This document shows, in pieces, positions 43,223 through 52,461 of a stretch of 64,000 nucleotides of DNA; position 1 is the stretch's first letter, and every line of letters starts with the position of its first letter. The notes below the pieces were generated by a model. The model did no database searches, was not told the DNA's origin, and was given only the letters and a program-made list of their open reading frames with translations. Location: contig CAZQNO010000003.1 of NCBI GenBank assembly GCA_964594775.1, positions 45,806 through 109,805 of the forward strand, written 5' to 3'. The translations under genes and the position numbers were made by a program. This DNA comes from CAYFVU01 sp964594775. Its GTDB lineage: Bacteria > Spirochaetota > Spirochaetia > DSM-16054 > Sediminispirochaetaceae.

Positions 43223-45125
43223 ATTTAAACAGCTTCTCGATTTCCTTGTGGTAGAGCTGAGTCACCTTATCGCGCCTAATTTTCATCGTATGCGTGAGTT
43301 CCTTTCCCACCTCGAAGGGTTTGGGCAGCAGGACGAAGCGATAGATGCATTCGAAATGCTTGAACCCGCTCTTGGTGTTTACCAGGGATTGGATCTCGTT
43401 GTGGATGTACTCCTGGATCTCCGGGTTATCGAGGAGCTCGTCCCTCAGTACGTAATCAATTCCGGTAGACTCCGCGTACTCCTCCAGAAGGTCCATTTCC
43501 GGAACGATGAGGGCGGCGAGAAACTTTTGGTCCTGACCTACGACCATCGATTGAAAGATGGCCTCCGATGCGTTGAGCTTGTCTTCGATCGGTACCGGTT
43601 CGATGTTCTCCCCGCCGAGCAGGACGATGGTTTCTTTCGATCTTCCGAGAATCTTGAATTCCCCGTTTACCGTAAAGACGCAGATGTCCCCGGTATTGAG
43701 CCAGCCGTCCTTCAGCACCTGTTCGGTGAAATCGGGACGCTTGTAGTAGCCCTCCATGATCTGCGGACTCTTGACGAAGAGAGTACCCTTCTTCCCGTGG
43801 GGAAGGATTACACCGTTCTGGTCCACCACCCGGTGCTCGATGTCTCTGAGGAGGGGACCGACGGTGCCCGATACGGGGTGCTTCTCTTTGCGGGCGGAGA
43901 GCACCGGTCCCGTCTCGGTGAGTCCGTAACCTTCGAGGAGGAGAATCCCGGCGGCCTGGAAGAAGCGGTCAACGTAGGGCGGAAGCGCCCCGCCTCCCGA
44001 AATACCGGCGATAAATTTTCCGCCGAGTTTTTCCTTGATTTTTCCAAAAACCAGAACAGCACCGAGGATTTTCAGCGGAGTGAGGAGAATGAGGGGGATA
44101 ATCGATACCCCCTTGTCGAAGATCTTCGAACGCTTGTTGAACTCCGGCACGCAGCCTCTGAACATATTGAGAAGGCCGGTGTGCAGCTCTCCGACGGTAA
44201 CGAAGAAATTGAAAAGCACCCGTTTTACCGGGCTCTCTTTCTTGATGTTCTGATAGATTGCTGCCCGCACGCCCTCCCAAATTCTTGGGACCGAAGAGAG
44301 CCACTGCGGCTTTACCTTGGCCATGTCGGGAAGCATCACCGATCCTATGGGCTTAGAGTAAGCGAGACAACCGCCTATGTTCAACACGATGTACTCTACC
44401 GCCCGTTCGAAGGAGTGCCAGATAGGCAGTACACTCAAGAGCTTGTCGCCGGCTTTAATATTGACATGCTCGTATATTCGTTCAATCTGGAATACAAAGC
44501 TGCGGTGTTTTAGCATTACTCCTTTCGGTTCTCCCGTGGTGCCGGAGGTGTAGATGAGAGTGGCGAGGTCATCGCCTGTGCCCTTGTCGATTTCCGATTC
44601 GAAGAAGTCCCTGTTGGCTGCCGCAAAAGCAACGCCCCTTTTCATCACGTCTTCGTAGTTCAGTATTTCGACTCCCTCGGAGAGCTTTGCCGATACCTGC
44701 TTTGACGAGTCGTAGAGAATGACACGCTTGAGCTTGGGAAGGTCCTTCTTCTTCGAGAGGATCTTCTCCGCCTGTACGGCGTTTTCTGCGAATGAAATGG
44801 AGCAGTCCGCATGACCGATGATGAAACCGATCTCTTCGGCCGTGGAGTCCGAGCCCCGTGGTACATCGACGGCGCCGAGGCCGAGGAGGGCCAGGTCGGT
44901 GATGATCCACTCCTTGCGGTTGTCGGAGATGATGCCGACATGATCTTTGCGCTTTACGCCGAGCTCATGAAGACCGCCGGCGAATTCTCCGGCGATTCTG
45001 AAAAAATCTTTGAAGCTGATTTCTTGAAACTCACCCTGTTCGTCCTTGCTGAGAAGGGCGGGATAATCGGGATACTCACCGGCGGTGTAACGTAAGCGTT
45101 TGGGTACCGTGTCTAGACCTTCCAT
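43221..45125 (-). CDS. Long-chain acyl-CoA synthetase (AMP-binding)
   Basis: ANL-superfamily ligase of 634 aa that activates fatty acids to acyl-CoA through an acyl-adenylate. The phosphate-binding loop IYTSGTTGEPKGV is at 191-203, the A5 motif GYGLTETGP is near 400, and the adenosine-binding DGWLNTGD is further on, followed by a C-terminal lid domain with a Lys-rich end. No signal peptide is present, although hydrophobic patches suggest membrane association, as in spirochaetal and eukaryotic long-chain enzymes. AGGAGGAGAC precedes the ATG at 45125. It is followed, in the opposite direction, by the zinc-ribbon gene. Confidence 0.93.
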   Translation of the reverse strand: MEGLDTVPKRLRYTAGEYPDYPALLSKDEQGEFQEISFKDFFRIAGEFAGGLHELGVKRKDHVGIISDNRKEWIITDLALLGLGAVDVPRGSDSTAEEIGFIIGHADCSISFAENAVQAEKILSKKKDLPKLKRVILYDSSKQVSAKLSEGVEILNYEDVMKRGVAFAAANRDFFESEIDKGTGDDLATLIYTSGTTGEPKGVMLKHRSFVFQIERIYEHVNIKAGDKLLSVLPIWHSFERAVEYIVLNIGGCLAYSKPIGSVMLPDMAKVKPQWLSSVPRIWEGVRAAIYQNIKKESPVKRVLFNFFVTVGELHTGLLNMFRGCVPEFNKRSKIFDKGVSIIPLILLTPLKILGAVLVFGKIKEKLGGKFIAGISGGGALPPYVDRFFQAAGILLLEGYGLTETGPVLSARKEKHPVSGTVGPLLRDIEHRVVDQNGVILPHGKKGTLFVKSPQIMEGYYKRPDFTEQVLKDGWLNTGDICVFTVNGEFKILGRSKETIVLLGGENIEPVPIEDKLNASEAIFQSMVVGQDQKFLAALIVPEMDLLEEYAESTGIDYVLRDELLDNPEIQEYIHNEIQSLVNTKSGFKHFECIYRFVLLPKPFEVGKELTHTMKIRRDKVTQLYHKEIEKLFK

Positions 45126-45160
45126 AGTCTCCTCCTAATGATGGTGGAGAGGGGGAGGTC

Positions 45161-46960
45161 TCAGCGGAGCCTGGATCTCAGCAGGTCCATCGTAAGAACC
45201 TCGGGAAGCAGCTCATAGCCGCCGCCGTCGGGCGGATAGTAGGCGTATACGGGAACTCCGGCCCTTCCGTAGGAGCGGATCCACTCTTCGATGAGAGGAT
45301 TCTCGTTGGTGAAGTCCCCGTAGAGAACTTTGATCCCTCTCTCCGCGAACAGCGCGTTCGCTTCCTCGGTGTGCAGAACGGTTCGTTCGTTCATCTTGCA
45401 GACGGTGCACCACTTAGCGGAGAAGATCACGAGAACCGGCTTATCCTCTTCCCTGTACGCCTCGAGTCTTTCCGGCTCGAACGTTTCCCATCCCTCTCGT
45501 TCGGTCGAAGCAGCCGCCGTATCCTGATTCGCTTCGAAACGTAGGAGGCGGTCCGCGGCCGACAGGCTTAGTATAATAAAGATTCCTAAAATAATCCACT
45601 TCCTTTTTACTTCCGTCGTCGGTTTTGCCGTCTTTCCGTAGATCCAGAGAAAAAAAGCGAGGAGAAGCAGAAAGAGGATGATCTTGATAAGCTCCTTTGA
45701 AGAGACCTGAAAACGAAGAATGGAGAGCAGGTATACCGCGGTCCCCAGGAGAAGAAAGCCCATCAGCTCTTTGAAGGTGTTCATCCACGGGCCCGGTTTG
45801 GGAATGTGCCGGATGACCGTCGGCCGGATACCGACAAGGATGAAGGGAAGGGCAAAGCCCAATCCCACGAGAAGAAAAAAACCGAAGATGACGGGAGGCG
45901 TTTGAGAAAAAGCGAAGCCGAGGGCGGTTCCCAGAAGGGGTGCCGTACAGGGCGTTGCGAGAAGAACGGCGATGATGCCGTTGAAGAAGGAGCCGATATA
46001 TCCCTTTTGGCCGGCCCGCTGTACGGCCCGGTTCATCGTGGGAGCCTGGAAGACGTAGACATCGAAGAGAGAAAGGGAGAAAACAAAGACGAGAATGGTA
46101 AGAAAGACGACGAAGCCGGGGTCCTGAAACTGAAAACCCCAGCCGACCATTCGGCCGGATAGCTTGAGGACGGTCACCGCGGCAGCCAGTACGCTCATGG
46201 TGAGGAGAATGCCGGCGGTGTAGAGCAGAGATCCGGCAAATAGCTCCCGCCGTTTATTGCCGCTCTGCTTCACCAGGTTGAGGGCTCTGATGGAGAGGAC
46301 GGGAAGTACGCAGGGCATCACGTTCAGGAGAATTCCGCCGATGAAGGCGAAGAGAAGATAGCGAAGGAGCACCGCGAGGGAGAGTTTTCCGCCGCTTGGC
46401 GCCGGCGCACCGGCCGCATCGGCGATATCTGTCGCTGCCGGGGCGGTCTTTTCGCCGAAAACTATCGTCAGTTCTTTAACGGCCTCCTCGGGAAAGAAGC
46501 AGGTCCCCTCTTCATCGCAGAGCTGGTAGGCGGCCGAAAGGGGAACTCGGTACTCGCCGCCCTGCATTCCCGGCCGCAGAACAAGGGTAATGTCCAGACC
46601 GGCCTCGCCGTAGTAATTAATCAGCCCCTCTTCTTCGACGCCGGGAGGATAAGAGATTTCGCGAATCTCAACCGGCGAGGAGGGAGGGAGGCTGACGGTG
46701 AACATCTCCTCCTGTTTTGTCTGATGAAAGCCCGCCGGAAAGTCATAGTGGACGACTATTCGTCCTATTCCCTCCGGCCCGAGTTCCAGTACATCCGTCC
46801 CCTTAGCTCCCGTCTCCTGCAAGTTTGGGATTTCGATCGTTACCAGCGCCTCCGGCGGCCCCTGGGGAGCCGGCTCGGCCATATCGAGCCCCGCAATTTG
46901 CGCACACAGCGGAAGACTCAGCAATAAGAAGAGGAGGCTGAAGAGTACCGGCCGGCGCAT
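45161..46960 (-). CDS. dsbD: DsbD-type thiol:disulfide interchange protein
   Basis: Transmembrane reductant conveyor of 599 aa that moves electrons from cytosolic thioredoxin to the periplasm. Order: signal peptide (MRRPVLFSLLFLLLSLPL), N-terminal beta domain (to about 190), eight membrane helices containing the two conserved Cys motifs NVMPCVLPV and ATPCTAPLLG, then a C-terminal thioredoxin domain with the redox site CTVC in SAKWCTVCKMNE. The start at 46960 was chosen for the signal peptide; it is 2 bases after the tlpA stop. It is paired with TlpA, a plausible redox client. Confidence 0.92.
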   Translation of the reverse strand: MRRPVLFSLLFLLLSLPLCAQIAGLDMAEPAPQGPPEALVTIEIPNLQETGAKGTDVLELGPEGIGRIVVHYDFPAGFHQTKQEEMFTVSLPPSSPVEIREISYPPGVEEEGLINYYGEAGLDITLVLRPGMQGGEYRVPLSAAYQLCDEEGTCFFPEEAVKELTIVFGEKTAPAATDIADAAGAPAPSGGKLSLAVLLRYLLFAFIGGILLNVMPCVLPVLSIRALNLVKQSGNKRRELFAGSLLYTAGILLTMSVLAAAVTVLKLSGRMVGWGFQFQDPGFVVFLTILVFVFSLSLFDVYVFQAPTMNRAVQRAGQKGYIGSFFNGIIAVLLATPCTAPLLGTALGFAFSQTPPVIFGFFLLVGLGFALPFILVGIRPTVIRHIPKPGPWMNTFKELMGFLLLGTAVYLLSILRFQVSSKELIKIILFLLLLAFFLWIYGKTAKPTTEVKRKWIILGIFIILSLSAADRLLRFEANQDTAAASTEREGWETFEPERLEAYREEDKPVLVIFSAKWCTVCKMNERTVLHTEEANALFAERGIKVLYGDFTNENPLIEEWIRSYGRAGVPVYAYYPPDGGGYELLPEVLTMDLLRSRLR

Positions 46961-46962
46961 TT

Positions 46963-47544
46963 CTACGTTTCCATCAATTCCCGCAGGGCATCGACAATCG
47001 CTTCTTCCGTCCAGTCTCTGGCCCCTATCAGACGTGCTATGAGGTTGCCGTCGGGACCGACGATCCAACTGGTAGGAATGCTTCCGCTACCGTAGGCGGC
47101 ATTTACCTCCATATCTTCATCTAAGAGGACGGGAAAGGAAAACTCATTCTCCTCGATATGCTGCTCGATTTTCTCTCTAGAGTCTCGGGAGGTATTGGGA
47201 GCTGCAACGGCGAGGATGGTGAACTCGTCTCGGGGAAACATGTCGTAGAGCTCCTGCATCGAGGGCATCTCTGCTCTGCAGGGTGGACACCATGTCGCCC
47301 AAAGGTTGAGAAGCACCACCTTCCCCTCAAGCTCGCTCAATGTGACATCCCTTCCGGAGAGATCCTTCAGCGTGAAGTCCGGAGCCGGAGTGATCTTTTT
47401 CGGCACCCCGAAACCGATCCGATAGAAGCTCCGGTAGACTTCCGGGAGCTTTTCCACCGAAGCCTCCTGCGCGAAGAGCATGAGTGGAGCCGATAGTAAG
47501 ACACAGAGGAATACCGTCTTTCGTAAATGTCTGAAAAATTTCAT
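46963..47544 (-). CDS. TlpA/ResA-like periplasmic thioredoxin
   Basis: A 193-aa exported thiol-disulfide oxidoreductase. It has a signal peptide (MKFFRHLRKTVFLCVLLSAP) and a thioredoxin fold with active site WCPPC (Trp85, Cys86, Cys89) and the cis-Pro segment SIPTSW. It probably reduces apo-cytochromes or envelope proteins and is recycled by the DsbD encoded 2 bases downstream. The ATG at 47544 has no Shine-Dalgarno; a TATAGT box lies 11 bases upstream, giving a leader of about 5 nt. Confidence 0.92.
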   Translation of the reverse strand: MKFFRHLRKTVFLCVLLSAPLMLFAQEASVEKLPEVYRSFYRIGFGVPKKITPAPDFTLKDLSGRDVTLSELEGKVVLLNLWATWCPPCRAEMPSMQELYDMFPRDEFTILAVAAPNTSRDSREKIEQHIEENEFSFPVLLDEDMEVNAAYGSGSIPTSWIVGPDGNLIARLIGARDWTEEAIVDALRELMET

Positions 47545-47555
47545 ATAGAAAAACT

Positions 47556-47561
47556 ACTATA
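47556..47561 (-). promoter_or_regulatory. -10 element for tlpA-dsbD
   Basis: TATAGT on the minus strand at 47561-47556, 11 bases before the ATG. The -35 is weak (TTCTCT at 17 bases). The preceding gap down from the CPBP stop (47640) carries two small hairpins, CCTGT/ACAGG and CCCG/CGGG, but no U-tract. Confidence 0.4.
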
Positions 47562-47639
47562 GAATAGGAGAGAAGGCAAGAGAAAATGTCCCTTTTACCC
47601 GTGCTGCGGGCCTGTCTTCGAACAGGAGAGTTTATGAGC

Positions 47640-48356
47640 TCAATAGTTCCCGACGCTGAGCAGCACAAGAATCGCGGCGAAGTTGTAGAGTCCGTGGGCG
47701 ATAGCCACCTCGTGAAGGCAGCGGCGACGCAGAAACCGATAGGAGAGAAATATCCCTATGGCAAAGGTACCGGCGAAACCGGTGACTCCCTGGTAGATAT
47801 GACCTGATGCGAACAGAAGAGAGGCGGCGAAGACCACCACCCGGTTTCGCCCCTTCGCGGACTCCCCGTCAATGAACTCGGTGAGGAGGTAGGAGCGAAA
47901 AAAGAGCTCCTCGTGATAGCCGACGACGAGGCAGGTCGTAAATATGAGGAGATAGACGAAAAAAGGAAGTTCGGCGCCGGCAGCGATGCCCCGTTCGGCC
48001 CCGTTCCCGACGGGAAAGGGAGCTTCGGCTCCAAGGGAGAAACTGAACAAGGCGATGGAAGCGGCAAGGAGGGAAACGGCGATAAAGGTGAGAAGGCTCC
48101 GCGGCAGTGCTCGAAGCTTCGGTCTGAGCAGTCCGTAGGCAGAAAGCCCGTATGCGCCGCTTCTCGAGAGAAGGTAGATGAGCAGCAATATCTGGGGGAT
48201 GGCCGTTACGAGGTAGTGTAAATGAAAGAGAGGGCGGAGAAAGAATTGCACATCGAAGGCCCCGCTTTGCCGGATATAGCCGGGAAGATAGAACACGGAA
48301 AACAAGAGTACTGCCTCTATGACGGGGAAGGAACGAGAATGTTCGTGTATAGCCAT
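47640..48356 (-). CDS. CPBP-family intramembrane protease (Abi/CAAX type)
   Basis: A 238-aa integral membrane protein with six or more hydrophobic helices. The family motif EExxxR is seen as HEELFFR in GYHEELFFRSYLL, and a second conserved His is in SGHIYQG (FASGHIYQ). These proteins are glutamic-type membrane proteases that process prenylated proteins in eukaryotes, and are linked to bacteriocin self-immunity or unknown tasks in bacteria. The start ATG 48356 has no Shine-Dalgarno. It diverges from the PilZ gene with a 98-base AT-rich gap. Confidence 0.88.
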   Translation of the reverse strand: MAIHEHSRSFPVIEAVLLFSVFYLPGYIRQSGAFDVQFFLRPLFHLHYLVTAIPQILLLIYLLSRSGAYGLSAYGLLRPKLRALPRSLLTFIAVSLLAASIALFSFSLGAEAPFPVGNGAERGIAAGAELPFFVYLLIFTTCLVVGYHEELFFRSYLLTEFIDGESAKGRNRVVVFAASLLFASGHIYQGVTGFAGTFAIGIFLSYRFLRRRCLHEVAIAHGLYNFAAILVLLSVGNY

Positions 48357-48442
48357 AAAAGGAGATTAACTGATATACTAATAAGAGTAAACAAAACATA
48401 CTGTTGCTGTAACATACGGTTTAATTTTGTCTCTAAAGGTAC

Positions 48443-48448
48443 GATAAT
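48443..48448 (+). promoter_or_regulatory. -10 element for the PilZ gene
   Basis: GATAAT at 48443-48448, 6 bases before the ATG at 48455. Normal -10 to +1 distance puts the first transcribed base exactly at the A of the start codon. No Shine-Dalgarno is present; the -35 is poor. Confidence 0.45.
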
Positions 48449-48454
48449 CGTAGT

Positions 48455-49492
48455 ATGATAGGCTGGATACTGGTCGGAATAGTTTTTGTACTTCTCCTGG
48501 TAAGCATAATCTTCCTTCGTAGTGCAGGCGGGGGGAATTTCCCCTGGGTGTCTTTCTATGCGAAGGGAAAAGAGTCGGGCTTTTCCTTTGCAGAGGTAAA
48601 TCTTCTGCGGAAGGTCGCCGTGGAAAATCGGATGAAGAATCCGACCTCTCTTTTCTGGTCGATAAGTCAGCTCGACAAATCGATTAGAGGAATGATTATA
48701 AAACTCCGTTCGGAAAACAGAATCGACGAGGATGATGCCCAGCTCTTACTCTCGAAACTCTTTGATTTCAGAAAGAATGTTGAGTTCGACCTGCCGAAGT
48801 ATAAGTTGGGGATCAAGAGTACGCGAAAACTTCCCAATAGACAGCGGCTGACCATAAATGTCCCCGGTGCGGGCGCCTATACTACCCAGATTGCCGAGAA
48901 TCTCCGACGCTACATCGCCATAAGCTATCCCGAAGGACCGAAGCTTCCAAAAGAGTTTTCTTGGAAGGGGAGCAACATCAACGTGTACTTCTGGCGGCAT
49001 GACGATGCAGGGTACGTCTTCGAATCGAGGGTCATCGACGATTTTTATGCTCAGAAGTATCCTATTCTTCACATAGCCCATTCCGATAACCTCGTCCGAA
49101 GCCAGAAGAGGCGTTCCATTCGAGTCGATACCGACATTCCCGCCTACGTGTTTCCCATGAAGAGCATCGAACAGGCAAACGAAATGACCGAAAAGAGCGG
49201 AGGCCTGCGCTGTAAGATCCGCGACATTTCCGAAGACGGATCGGCCCTGCTGATAGGCGGTCGGGCGAAGGTGGGCATGCCCCTCAAGCTGCAGTTCAAG
49301 CTCAGTAAAACGACCCTCGCCATGCCGGGAGTAATCAAGGGGGTCAACTACAACGAGAACAAGAACCAATCGATTCTTCACGTACAGGCAAAGCCCCTCT
49401 CTGCCCCAACCAGAAACCGGATCCTCATGTTTGTCTACGATATATTCGGAGAACGAACCGGTCCAGACAAGAAGAAGAAAAATCGATTTTAA
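48455..49492 (+). CDS. Membrane-anchored PilZ-domain c-di-GMP receptor
   Basis: A 345-aa protein: an N-terminal membrane helix (3-22), a YcgR-N-like beta domain at about 120-205, then a PilZ domain at 215-330. Both c-di-GMP motifs are intact: RxxxR as Arg219/Arg223 in QKRRSIR, and DxSxxG as Asp257-Gly262 in DISEDG. It is therefore a likely receptor for the c-di-GMP made and degraded by the two GGDEF-type proteins in this window. The C-terminus is Lys-rich. Flagellar brake or envelope control are possible outputs; the sequence does not decide. Confidence 0.9.
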   Translation: MIGWILVGIVFVLLLVSIIFLRSAGGGNFPWVSFYAKGKESGFSFAEVNLLRKVAVENRMKNPTSLFWSISQLDKSIRGMIIKLRSENRIDEDDAQLLLSKLFDFRKNVEFDLPKYKLGIKSTRKLPNRQRLTINVPGAGAYTTQIAENLRRYIAISYPEGPKLPKEFSWKGSNINVYFWRHDDAGYVFESRVIDDFYAQKYPILHIAHSDNLVRSQKRRSIRVDTDIPAYVFPMKSIEQANEMTEKSGGLRCKIRDISEDGSALLIGGRAKVGMPLKLQFKLSKTTLAMPGVIKGVNYNENKNQSILHVQAKPLSAPTRNRILMFVYDIFGERTGPDKKKKNRF

Positions 49493-49516
49493 ATTATTCG
49501 CGAGATAGGCTATACT
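49488..49516 (+). promoter_or_regulatory. Promoter for the first HEAT-repeat gene
   Basis: -35 TTTAAA (49488-49493, overlapping the PilZ stop), 17-base spacer, -10 TATACT (49511-49516). The predicted +1 is at about 49523, leaving a leader of about 19 nt that contains TGGAGG for the ATG at 49542. Confidence 0.5.
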
Positions 49517-49541
49517 CTAGGAGTAGCATTTGGAGGACCAC

Positions 49542-50720
49542 ATGAAAAAAGAGTTAGCTGTAATCACGCTACTTTCTGTAATTATATTTTCCGCCGCGGC
49601 GCAGGAGGAAAATCCTCTTCTTCTTGCCTATCAGCGTAATTTTGCCCGGGGTAATCTTTCCACAAAAATCCAAATTCTCCAAGATGCCGGAGAGACGCAA
49701 GAAGCCGAGATGGGACAACTCTATCTCCAGGCCATAGATTTCTTTCTCGACAACAGCGAAACCCTCTCCGAGGATGCAACGGCACTGGAGCTGGCCAAGC
49801 TGGGGGCGCAGCTGATAGGACAGGCCGAATACCGCGAGGGCATTCCCCGGCTCTGGGTTCTCTTTCAGCAGAGCAGTAATATAGAAATTCGCGTTGCGGT
49901 CATGCATGCCTTCGGAACACTCCTCCAGCCGGAAGACGTGGTGGTGGAAGAAATCGAAGCGTGGCTATCCCTGCAGAACGGCAGTTTTCGTGAGGGGCAG
50001 GAGGTCGAACTCCAGGTCGTCGGTGAGGCGGTGACGACCCTCGGAAAGGTGGGCAGTTCGAGCTCCTTCGGGACTCTCTTTACCGCCTCGATTCTCGGTT
50101 ACAGTCAGAGGATTACCGAGAGGGCCATCGACGCCCTCGACTCATTAGAGGGGAATCTGTCGGAATTGGTCCTGGAGGTAATCGCCCAGGGCTATCCGGC
50201 AGAAAAGCTCAGCGCGCTCAATTGGGCAATGGGGCAGGAAGACTTTTCCGATGAGCAGAAGGGCACTATCGCTGCCGCCGCTCTCACGGAGGGACTGGAA
50301 CGCTTGGCCTCGGAAGAGGAAGACAGCAAGCTGCAGAAACTCAGGCTTCAGGCGGCGAGGGACCTTACCCGCCTCCAATGGGCGGACGCGAGTTCCCTGG
50401 CAATAGAACACTTCAACCAGACGGTAACCGAGGTCGATACGGGCAGCACCACTCCGTCGAATCTCCTGGAGGCCATCGCCCTGCTTGGGGCAATGGGTAC
50501 CCATGAAGCAGCGGTACGACTCTCCCTCTATTTAGAGGTACTGAACTCCTATGTGGAGAACGGAAGGAGAGTCAATGAACAGGTGGTCCTGGCGGTTATC
50601 AACAATCTCGGAAGACTCGGCGACAACGTCGCCTTCGACAATCTCCTCCTCGTCCGCTACCTCAACTATCCGCGGCGGATCAAGGAGGCGGCCCAAGAGG
50701 TCCTCAGGGCCATGCGATAG
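49542..50720 (+). CDS. Exported HEAT-repeat protein (paralogue 1)
   Basis: A 392-aa exported protein with signal peptide MKKELAVITLLSVIIFSAAA and a helical body of HEAT-like repeats, such as IEIRVAVMHAFGTLLQPEDV near residues 115-134. Its C-terminal unit (NLGRLGDNVAFDNLL, then YPRRIKEAAQEVLRAM) matches the C-terminus of the protein encoded at 54107, so the two are paralogues. The ATG at 49542 is chosen over an in-frame TTG 12 bases upstream because GGAGG is 5-6 bases before it. The comEC frame begins inside its last 146 bases. The function is unknown, probably a periplasmic scaffold. Confidence 0.85.
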   Translation: MKKELAVITLLSVIIFSAAAQEENPLLLAYQRNFARGNLSTKIQILQDAGETQEAEMGQLYLQAIDFFLDNSETLSEDATALELAKLGAQLIGQAEYREGIPRLWVLFQQSSNIEIRVAVMHAFGTLLQPEDVVVEEIEAWLSLQNGSFREGQEVELQVVGEAVTTLGKVGSSSSFGTLFTASILGYSQRITERAIDALDSLEGNLSELVLEVIAQGYPAEKLSALNWAMGQEDFSDEQKGTIAAAALTEGLERLASEEEDSKLQKLRLQAARDLTRLQWADASSLAIEHFNQTVTEVDTGSTTPSNLLEAIALLGAMGTHEAAVRLSLYLEVLNSYVENGRRVNEQVVLAVINNLGRLGDNVAFDNLLLVRYLNYPRRIKEAAQEVLRAMR

Positions 50721-52461
50721 CTCAAAGCTCCGCGGTAAGACCGGGCCGCAGGCGAAGCGGCGGGCCCGGCCGTTCGAGGCTCTTGAATTTCTTCTCTTCG
50801 AAAGACTCGACGATCTTGCTCTTGCCCTTCCCTGGCTTCTGCTTCTCTATCTTCCAAAAATCACGAACCCGCCTCGGGCGTATCTCATAGTACTTTCGGT
50901 CGGCGGTGCAGCCGCTGTCGGGGCGATTGGCAGCAGACTTTTTTTTCGTACCGGCAGACACACGGGACGGAGACTCCTGCTGTTTGTCTTCTCGTGTCTC
51001 CTTGCCGCCTTAGTGCTTATCCCTCGTGTTCGACAGCGGGAGCCCTTTTTCGGCTTGAGCCGAGGGAGGATAGCCGTACTCTATGGAACGGTAGCAGCCG
51101 ATCAGAGTCCTGCAACCGGAAGCGGAGAGCGCTTTACCCTCCGTATAGAATCGGTGGAATCTCCGTCAGGCGACCGTGCCGACGGAATGGGGTACATAGA
51201 GGTAACAACGCCGTTGCCCGAGAGACTTCGCCGGGGCATGCGGATACGATGTCCCATCGGAAAGATGTCGATGCCTGGTATCGCTCATGTAAGAGAAGAA
51301 CCCGAGATTATCGGCTGGCGAAATCCTTGGGAGAAACTGCGGGCGAGGGGCTTCGAATTCATAGAGAAACGGATCAGAAGCATCGGTCATCCCTCATCGG
51401 GTCTTCTTTCGGCCCTCCTATTAGGAGTACGGGAGTCTTCGATCGGGCCCCTTATCGATCTCTTTCGCCGGGCCGGAGCGGTTCACCTCCTTGCGCTATC
51501 CGGGATGCATCTTGGCTTTCTCTTTCTCCTCATCGCTGGACTCTGCATTCCCCTTCTGGGAAAGCGTACAGGCCTCTTGATCACCTTTGCCGTGATACTC
51601 TTCTACCTCTCCTTTGTAGGAGCACGGCCCTCTCTTCTGCGGGCGGTATTGATGAGCGGCTTGGGTATTTTATGGAGCCTTTCCCCCTCGGGAAAAATCG
51701 ATATGCTTCGGGTACTTGTTCTCTCCTTCATCATCCATGCCGCGCTGCTTCCCGGCGATGCGTACAGCCTCTCCTTCGGCCTCTCCTATCTTGCTCTGCT
51801 TGGAATACTCTCATCCTCCCGTGCGATTGAACGGCGGCTTCCCTTTTTTCTTCCACCGAAGTCTCGCAGCCTTCTTGCCGCGGGAATTGCCGCTCAGCTG
51901 TTTTCCGCTCCTCTCCTTCTCTCAACTTTCGGAGAACTATTCCCTGCGGGAATAGTGTCCTCTCTCGTTCTCACCCCGCCGGTTATGGTGTTGATGGCTT
52001 TGGGATTGTTCTATCTTGCCGTTTTCCCCGTCTTCTTCTTCCTTCACCCGCCTCAGGTTTTCGCTGCCGAATTTTTTTTCCGCCGGCTTTTGGAAATGAT
52101 TTCCCGGGCAATAGAGAGAAGCGCCGCAGCCTTCGCCGAACTGCCGGCCCTGCGCTCTGCTCCTGGAGAGGAAGCGCGAATGGTCGTTCTTTGGTGCCTG
52201 CTATTGACCCTGGCGGTCCTGCTTCACTATGCTGGAATGGGATTTAGACTGAAACGGAGGATGCATGCACCGGCTGGAGAGTCACGATTCGCCTGCACAG
52301 ATAGAACGATTTCTGCGGGAGGAGGGATTGGCTCCGTCACGCCGCTTTGGGCAGAACTTCCTTATAAATCCGGGGATACGGGAGAAGATCCTCCGGCTCC
52401 TCGATCCGCCGGAGGGGAAGTGTATTTGGGAGATAGGAGCAGGTTTGGGAGCGATGAGTGA
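50575..52461 (+). CDS. comEC: ComEC/Rec2-family DNA uptake membrane protein
   Basis: Inner-membrane competence protein that forms the channel for single-stranded DNA. The Competence domain is clear: VHLLALSGMHLGFLFLL (about 315-331) followed by multiple helices. The C-terminal metallo-beta-lactamase-like domain found in long ComEC is absent. The ATG at 50575 has GGAAGGAG with 5-base spacing but lies 146 bases inside the HEAT gene; the next in-frame start (GTG 51013) would delete the first membrane helices, so the overlap start is preferred. The last ~65 residues overlap ksgA by 197 bases and look non-native, so a small frameshift near 52255 is possible. The protein is 628 aa as drawn. Confidence 0.75.
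   Translation: MNRWSWRLSTISEDSATTSPSTISSSSATSTIRGGSRRRPKRSSGPCDSSKLRGKTGPQAKRRARPFEALEFLLFERLDDLALALPWLLLLYLPKITNPPRAYLIVLSVGGAAAVGAIGSRLFFRTGRHTGRRLLLFVFSCLLAALVLIPRVRQREPFFGLSRGRIAVLYGTVAADQSPATGSGERFTLRIESVESPSGDRADGMGYIEVTTPLPERLRRGMRIRCPIGKMSMPGIAHVREEPEIIGWRNPWEKLRARGFEFIEKRIRSIGHPSSGLLSALLLGVRESSIGPLIDLFRRAGAVHLLALSGMHLGFLFLLIAGLCIPLLGKRTGLLITFAVILFYLSFVGARPSLLRAVLMSGLGILWSLSPSGKIDMLRVLVLSFIIHAALLPGDAYSLSFGLSYLALLGILSSSRAIERRLPFFLPPKSRSLLAAGIAAQLFSAPLLLSTFGELFPAGIVSSLVLTPPVMVLMALGLFYLAVFPVFFFLHPPQVFAAEFFFRRLLEMISRAIERSAAAFAELPALRSAPGEEARMVVLWCLLLTLAVLLHYAGMGFRLKRRMHAPAGESRFACTDRTISAGGGIGSVTPLWAELPYKSGDTGEDPPAPRSAGGEVYLGDRSRFGSDE

Noticed and set aside
48357..48454. Riboswitch or small RNA in the CPBP/PilZ divergent gap
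   Set aside because: The 98 bases are AT-rich with promoter-like boxes but no stable or conserved-looking fold.
50722..50961. 79-aa Lys/Glu-rich minus-strand reading frame
   Set aside because: It is the exact antisense of the first hydrophobic comEC segments; hydrophilic antisense of hydrophobic coding is expected.
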